Below are positions 5,704 to 8,591 of a DNA stretch of 8,591 bases, piece after piece. This stretch comes from an uncultured Sphingomonas sp. (GTDB taxonomy: Bacteria; Pseudomonadota; Alphaproteobacteria; Sphingomonadales; Sphingomonadaceae): assembly GCA_902806295.1 (NCBI GenBank), contig CADCWB010000192.1:1-8591 (forward strand), in the 5' to 3' direction. The notes beneath the pieces were generated by a model. The model saw only the letters and a list, made by a program, of their open reading frames with translations, was not told the origin of the DNA and did not search any database. The translations under genes and the position numbers were made by a program. The stretch's first letter is position 1. Each line of letters opens with the position of its first letter.

Positions 5704-6622
5704 GGCCCAAGCGCTCCGGCAATGGCACCTCGCCGTCGGCGTCGGTCAGGAGGAGGCCGTTGCCGTCGGTGAGAGTCCCGATGCACGCCAAGGTGGGCGG
5801 GACAGGTAAACATCCGGTTACGTCGGGCTCCCGCTCCGGGGCGAGGGCAAGCAGCAGGGCGTAATCGTCGCCGCCGGTCGCCGCGAACAGGCGGGCTGCC
5901 CGATGCTGCGCTCGTTCGGCGATAAAGGCGCGGGAGAGCGGGAGTGCGGTGAGGTCGATCCGTGCTCCGCAGCCGCTCGCCGCGCACAGGCGGGAGAGAT
6001 CGAGCAGCAGCCCGTCGGAAATGTCCATCATGGCGCTGGCATGAGGGGCGAGGGCACGACCAGCCGCCAACAGCGGGACCGGCCTCCGATAGATGTCCAC
6101 CAGCGGGCCGTCCGCCTTGGGATTGTCGGTCAGCAAAGCGAGACCGGCCGCGCTGTCACCGAGGGTGCCAGCCACCCATAGCCGGTCCCCGGGCAATCCG
6201 CCCGAACGGCTCGGCACCACACCAGCGGCGCGGCCGAGCGCGGTCAGGCCGAGGACTCGCGGTGCCCGGTCCGGCAGCGCGATCGTATCCCCGCCCAGCA
6301 ACGGCAGACCATAGCTTTCGCAGGCGGCTGCTACGCCGCCAATAAAGGCTTCGGTCCAGCTATCGTCGCTGCTCAGCGTCAGCGACAACAGCGCGCCGGC
6401 CGGTTCGGCGCCCTTCGCGGCCAGATCGGACAGATTCACCGCAACCAGCTTCCACCCGACCGAAGCAGGTGGGTCGTGCGGAAAGAAATGCACGCCCTCG
6501 GCGATGCTGTCGTGGGTCAGGACCAGCCCGTCGAGCACCGCCGCGTCATCCAGCAGTCCGCGTGCGGCCGGGACGGTAGCGATCGCGCGCAGACGCTCGA
6601 TGATGGCGGACTCGACGGTCAT
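5684..6622 (-). CDS. thiL: Thiamine-monophosphate kinase
   Basis: ThiL phosphorylates thiamine monophosphate with ATP to thiamine diphosphate, the last step of the cofactor pathway, in the cytoplasm. The 312-residue product has the AIRS/PurM-like two-domain pattern: DDAAV at 25-29, THDSIAEGVHF at 36-46, AVNLSDLAAKGAEP at 61-74, GGDT at 110-113, PGDRLWVAGTLGDSAAGL at 144-161, DISDGLLLDL at 200-209 and GGDDYALL at 250-257. These include the acidic residues that bind Mg-ATP in the family. The glycine usually before DDAA is absent (LLDDAA), a small departure. The start is ATG at 6622-6620 with GGCGGA close upstream. It begins 30 nt after the nusB stop. Its last codons overlap a possible microprotein start. 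Length is typical. Confidence 0.96.
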   Translation of the reverse strand: MTVESAIIERLRAIATVPAARGLLDDAAVLDGLVLTHDSIAEGVHFFPHDPPASVGWKLVAVNLSDLAAKGAEPAGALLSLTLSSDDSWTEAFIGGVAAACESYGLPLLGGDTIALPDRAPRVLGLTALGRAAGVVPSRSGGLPGDRLWVAGTLGDSAAGLALLTDNPKADGPLVDIYRRPVPLLAAGRALAPHASAMMDISDGLLLDLSRLCAASGCGARIDLTALPLSRAFIAERAQHRAARLFAATGGDDYALLLALAPEREPDVTGCLPVPPTLACIGTLTDGNGLLLTDADGEVPLPERLGHEHRTS

Positions 6623-6652
6623 CTTCCGCCTACCTTAGCGGCAATGCTCCGC

Positions 6653-7105
6653 TCAGGAACGCGCCGACTTCGCGATGGTGTCGAGCAGGCCATTGACGAA
6701 CGCCACCTCCTTCTTGTCGTAAAAGGCGTGGGCGACATCGAGATACTCGCTGATCACCGTGCCCACCGGCACGTCGGCGCGGGCGAGCAGTTCGTAGGTA
6801 CCGGCGCGCAGGATCGCGCGCATCGGGCGGTCGAGCCGCTCCAGCTTCCAGCCCTCGGCCAACCTGTCGCTGACCAAGCGATCGATCTCGAGCCGCCGAG
6901 CATCCGTCCCCTTGACCAGGTCATCGAAGAAATCGACTTCGGCATCGGCCAGCTCGGTGCCGTCCACCGCCATGCCGATGCGATGTTGATGGAACTCGTG
7001 CAGCAGTTGCGGCACCGGCGTGCGCTCCATCTCCAGCTGGTAGAGCGCCTGGACGGCGGCCAGGCGAGCGGCGGAGCGCGAGCGGGAACGGGTCGATGCG
7101 GCCAT
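6653..7105 (-). CDS. nusB: Transcription antitermination factor NusB
   Basis: NusB binds boxA RNA with S10 (NusE) and promotes antitermination, chiefly on rRNA operons. The 150-residue product is an all-helical single domain. Visible family segments are SAARLAAVQALYQLE (11-25), DRPMRAILRAGTYELL (92-107), VGTVISEYLDVAHAFYDKKE (114-133) and the C-terminal AFVNGLLDTIAK (135-146). The start is ATG at 7105-7103. The same frame stays open upstream to 7435, but that part lies inside the hydrolase gene and does not resemble NusB; the chosen start gives normal length. It begins 11 nt after the hydrolase stop, with no clear Shine-Dalgarno, so it probably lies in the same transcript. nusB followed by thiL is the usual order, but ribH, the common upstream neighbour, is not here. 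Confidence 0.96.
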   Translation of the reverse strand: MAASTRSRSRSAARLAAVQALYQLEMERTPVPQLLHEFHQHRIGMAVDGTELADAEVDFFDDLVKGTDARRLEIDRLVSDRLAEGWKLERLDRPMRAILRAGTYELLARADVPVGTVISEYLDVAHAFYDKKEVAFVNGLLDTIAKSARS

Positions 7106-7116
7106 AGGGCGGCGGC

Positions 7117-8016
7117 CTATGCCTGCTCCGCCCGACCAAGGAAAGGCCCGAGCGCGTCCGCCACGGCATCGGGCTTCTCCCATGGGACGAAGTGACCTGC
7201 ATCGGCGACGCGCTCGATACGAAGATCGTCGACCAAAGCGTCGAGGCCATCGAGCTGAATGGGCAGCAGTGCCTTGTCCTTCATGCCCCACACGACCAGC
7301 GTCGGCACCTTCACCTTCGGAAAGGCCCTCAGCAGGAAGTCGGGTAGCGGCACGGTGATCGAGGGCGGCGGAACCATCACCTGCGCGGCCCGGTACCAGT
7401 TGAGCATGGCGCTGAAGACTCCCGGTTGGGTCCATTCGGCCAGGTATTCGGCCTTCTCCTCAGGAGTGATGGTGGCGAGGTCGACATGGCCGCTGAAGCT
7501 CTTGTCGAAGAAGGTCTCCCAACCCATGGCTTCCACTGCCTGCTCGAACCCAGGTGTCCGAAAAGCCGTCATGTACTGGCTTGCGGCGCGCTGCTCGGCG
7601 TCTTCGATCAGGCTCTTCTGGAAGATGACGGGATGCGGCGCGTTGATGATCGCCAATCGCTCCAGCCGCGGGTCGCCGCGCAGCGCCGCGGCCCAGGCGA
7701 CCGCGCCGCCCCAGTCGTGCCCTACTAAGGCGAACCGCTCGAGCCCAAGCCGATCCACCAGCGCGAACAGGTCGGCGACGATCTTGTCGGTGGTATATTC
7801 GTTCTTGTCCTGCGGAGCGTCCGAGCCGGCAAAGCCGCGCTGGTCCGGCATGATCATGCGGAGCCGCTCGGACAGCAGCGGAACGAGGCCGCGCCAGGTG
7901 CGGTGCGACTCAGGAAAGCCGTGGAGCAAGACCACCGCCGGAGCATCCTCCGGTCCAGCCAAGCCGACGTTGAGCGTAACGCCGGTCGGCAACGCGATCT
8001 TGCGGAACTCGGTCAT
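7117..8016 (-). CDS. Alpha/beta hydrolase, probable epoxide hydrolase
   Basis: The 299-residue product is a canonical alpha/beta hydrolase with an Asp nucleophile, as in soluble epoxide hydrolases and haloalkane dehalogenases. HGFPESHRTW (32-41) carries the HGxP oxyanion motif. VGHDWGGAVAW (98-108) is the nucleophile elbow with D101. The lid has Y148 (SQYMTAF) and Y208 (NWYRA), the two tyrosines that would protonate the epoxide oxygen. The acid is D247 (WGMKDKAL) and the base is H275 (AGHFVPWEKPD). The HGFP motif and the lid tyrosines favour epoxide hydrolase over dehalogenase; a substrate cannot be read from the sequence. The start ATG at 8016-8014 forms an ATGA overlap with the stop of the upstream gene, and GAGGA lies about 10 nt upstream. 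The longer frame starting at 8046 adds 10 residues with nothing family-like. No signal peptide is seen, so the protein is cytoplasmic. Confidence 0.92.
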   Translation of the reverse strand: MTEFRKIALPTGVTLNVGLAGPEDAPAVVLLHGFPESHRTWRGLVPLLSERLRMIMPDQRGFAGSDAPQDKNEYTTDKIVADLFALVDRLGLERFALVGHDWGGAVAWAAALRGDPRLERLAIINAPHPVIFQKSLIEDAEQRAASQYMTAFRTPGFEQAVEAMGWETFFDKSFSGHVDLATITPEEKAEYLAEWTQPGVFSAMLNWYRAAQVMVPPPSITVPLPDFLLRAFPKVKVPTLVVWGMKDKALLPIQLDGLDALVDDLRIERVADAGHFVPWEKPDAVADALGPFLGRAEQA

Positions 8017-8591
8017 GTCGGCGCGATCCTCTGCTCCCGCTCGCATTGGCGTTGAAAGTCCGTCGACCTGGCCAGCGCGCGGCCATCGGCTTGGCGGGCA
8101 AGTTCGAGACCACGGCTGAAGAGAGCGGGTTCGACGGCGCTCTCGGCCCGGACTGCGCCCGCCCTGTTGACCAATCTAAGGGAAAGAGGCGCACTGCGTT
8201 GCAGAACAGTTTCAAGCTGGGCACCGCTGATCGCAAGCTCATGCAACGTTCCACCCGACCAACTACCGCCGGCGACCAGCGTGGAGCCAGGCCCGATCAG
8301 CTGCAATTGGCGCTGCTCGCCCTGGACCACCTCGCGCGACATCCGGAAACGCACCGACGCCCGCTCGCGTTCGAGCACGCTTCTGGCGAGCGGCCACCTG
8401 ACCCTGATCTCCATCAGCTCGGAGGCAGTCGGCCGGAGCGCCCAATCGGTGTTGCCCGACCGAAGCTGCCCACGCGCGTCAAGGCTGCGTAAGCTTGATG
8501 CCTGCAGGCCGTTCGCGCTGAGGTCGGCTTGGCAGAACCAGCCCAGCCGCTCGTCCGACGTCGTCGCACAACCGCTCAGGGTGAACGGGCC
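8013..8591 (-). CDS. Hypothetical protein, N-terminus beyond the window; possible lipoprotein
   Basis: An open frame enters at the window edge (8591) and runs 192 codons to a TGA at 8015-8013, overlapping the start of the hydrolase as ATGA, so the two are almost certainly cotranslated. Near the edge the residues LSGC (visible residues 5-8) look like a lipobox with C8 as the lipidated cysteine, which would put the signal peptide just outside the window; only four residues before it are visible, so this is tentative. The rest is a soluble, Arg-rich polypeptide with beta-like segments such as RASVRFRMSREV and RQLQLIGPGSTLVAGGSW, and a polar C-terminus (QCEREQRIAPT). The first in-frame ATG is at 8414 and would give 133 residues; I prefer a start outside the window because the frame is open and similar in character up to the edge. 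I recognise no family. Confidence 0.75.
   Translation of the reverse strand, partial: GPFTLSGCATTSDERLGWFCQADLSANGLQASSLRSLDARGQLRSGNTDWALRPTASELMEIRVRWPLARSVLERERASVRFRMSREVVQGEQRQLQLIGPGSTLVAGGSWSGGTLHELAISGAQLETVLQRSAPLSLRLVNRAGAVRAESAVEPALFSRGLELARQADGRALARSTDFQRQCEREQRIAPT

Overview
The window looks like core chromosome from a high-GC alphaproteobacterium, most likely a sphingomonad (Sphingomonadales). I infer this from the gene order (nusB-thiL-hppA and infA-maf-RNase E/G-yacG-tRNA-Phe), from the style of the proteins, and from weak Shine-Dalgarno sites with several GTG/TTG starts and short gene overlaps. No database search was possible, so the taxonomic call is inference. I see no mobile element, CRISPR array or defence system, and no clearly new multi-gene system.

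Layout. Positions 1-609 (+) hold the 3' part of lepA (elongation factor 4). Positions 610-1223 have no gene I can support. Everything from 1224 to 8591 is on the minus strand, so it is transcribed from high to low coordinates. In that direction the order is: a hypothetical protein cut by the window edge (possible lipoprotein), an epoxide-hydrolase-type alpha/beta hydrolase joined to it by an ATGA overlap, nusB, thiL, a possible 29-residue membrane microprotein overlapping the thiL end, and hppA, closed by a strong intrinsic terminator at 3296-3337. A second tight unit follows: infA, maf, a compact RNase E/G-family protein, yacG and finally tRNA-Phe(GAA).

How the genes work together. The second unit is a housekeeping operon: translation initiation (IF-1), nucleotide house-cleaning (Maf), an RNase E/G relative, a small zinc protein (YacG) and a tRNA. 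The first unit joins transcription antitermination (NusB), the last step of thiamine diphosphate synthesis (ThiL) and a membrane proton pump driven by pyrophosphate (HppA). NusB-ThiL adjacency is the classic proteobacterial pairing, but here the gene upstream of nusB is an alpha/beta hydrolase instead of the usual ribH.

Points most worth a second look: the unannotated microprotein between thiL and hppA; the RNase E/G relative, which keeps both catalytic aspartates but lacks the Zn-link cysteines; the roughly 50 bp between the hppA terminator and infA, where any infA promoter must fit; the edge-truncated partner of the hydrolase; and the featureless 614 bp between lepA and the tRNA.
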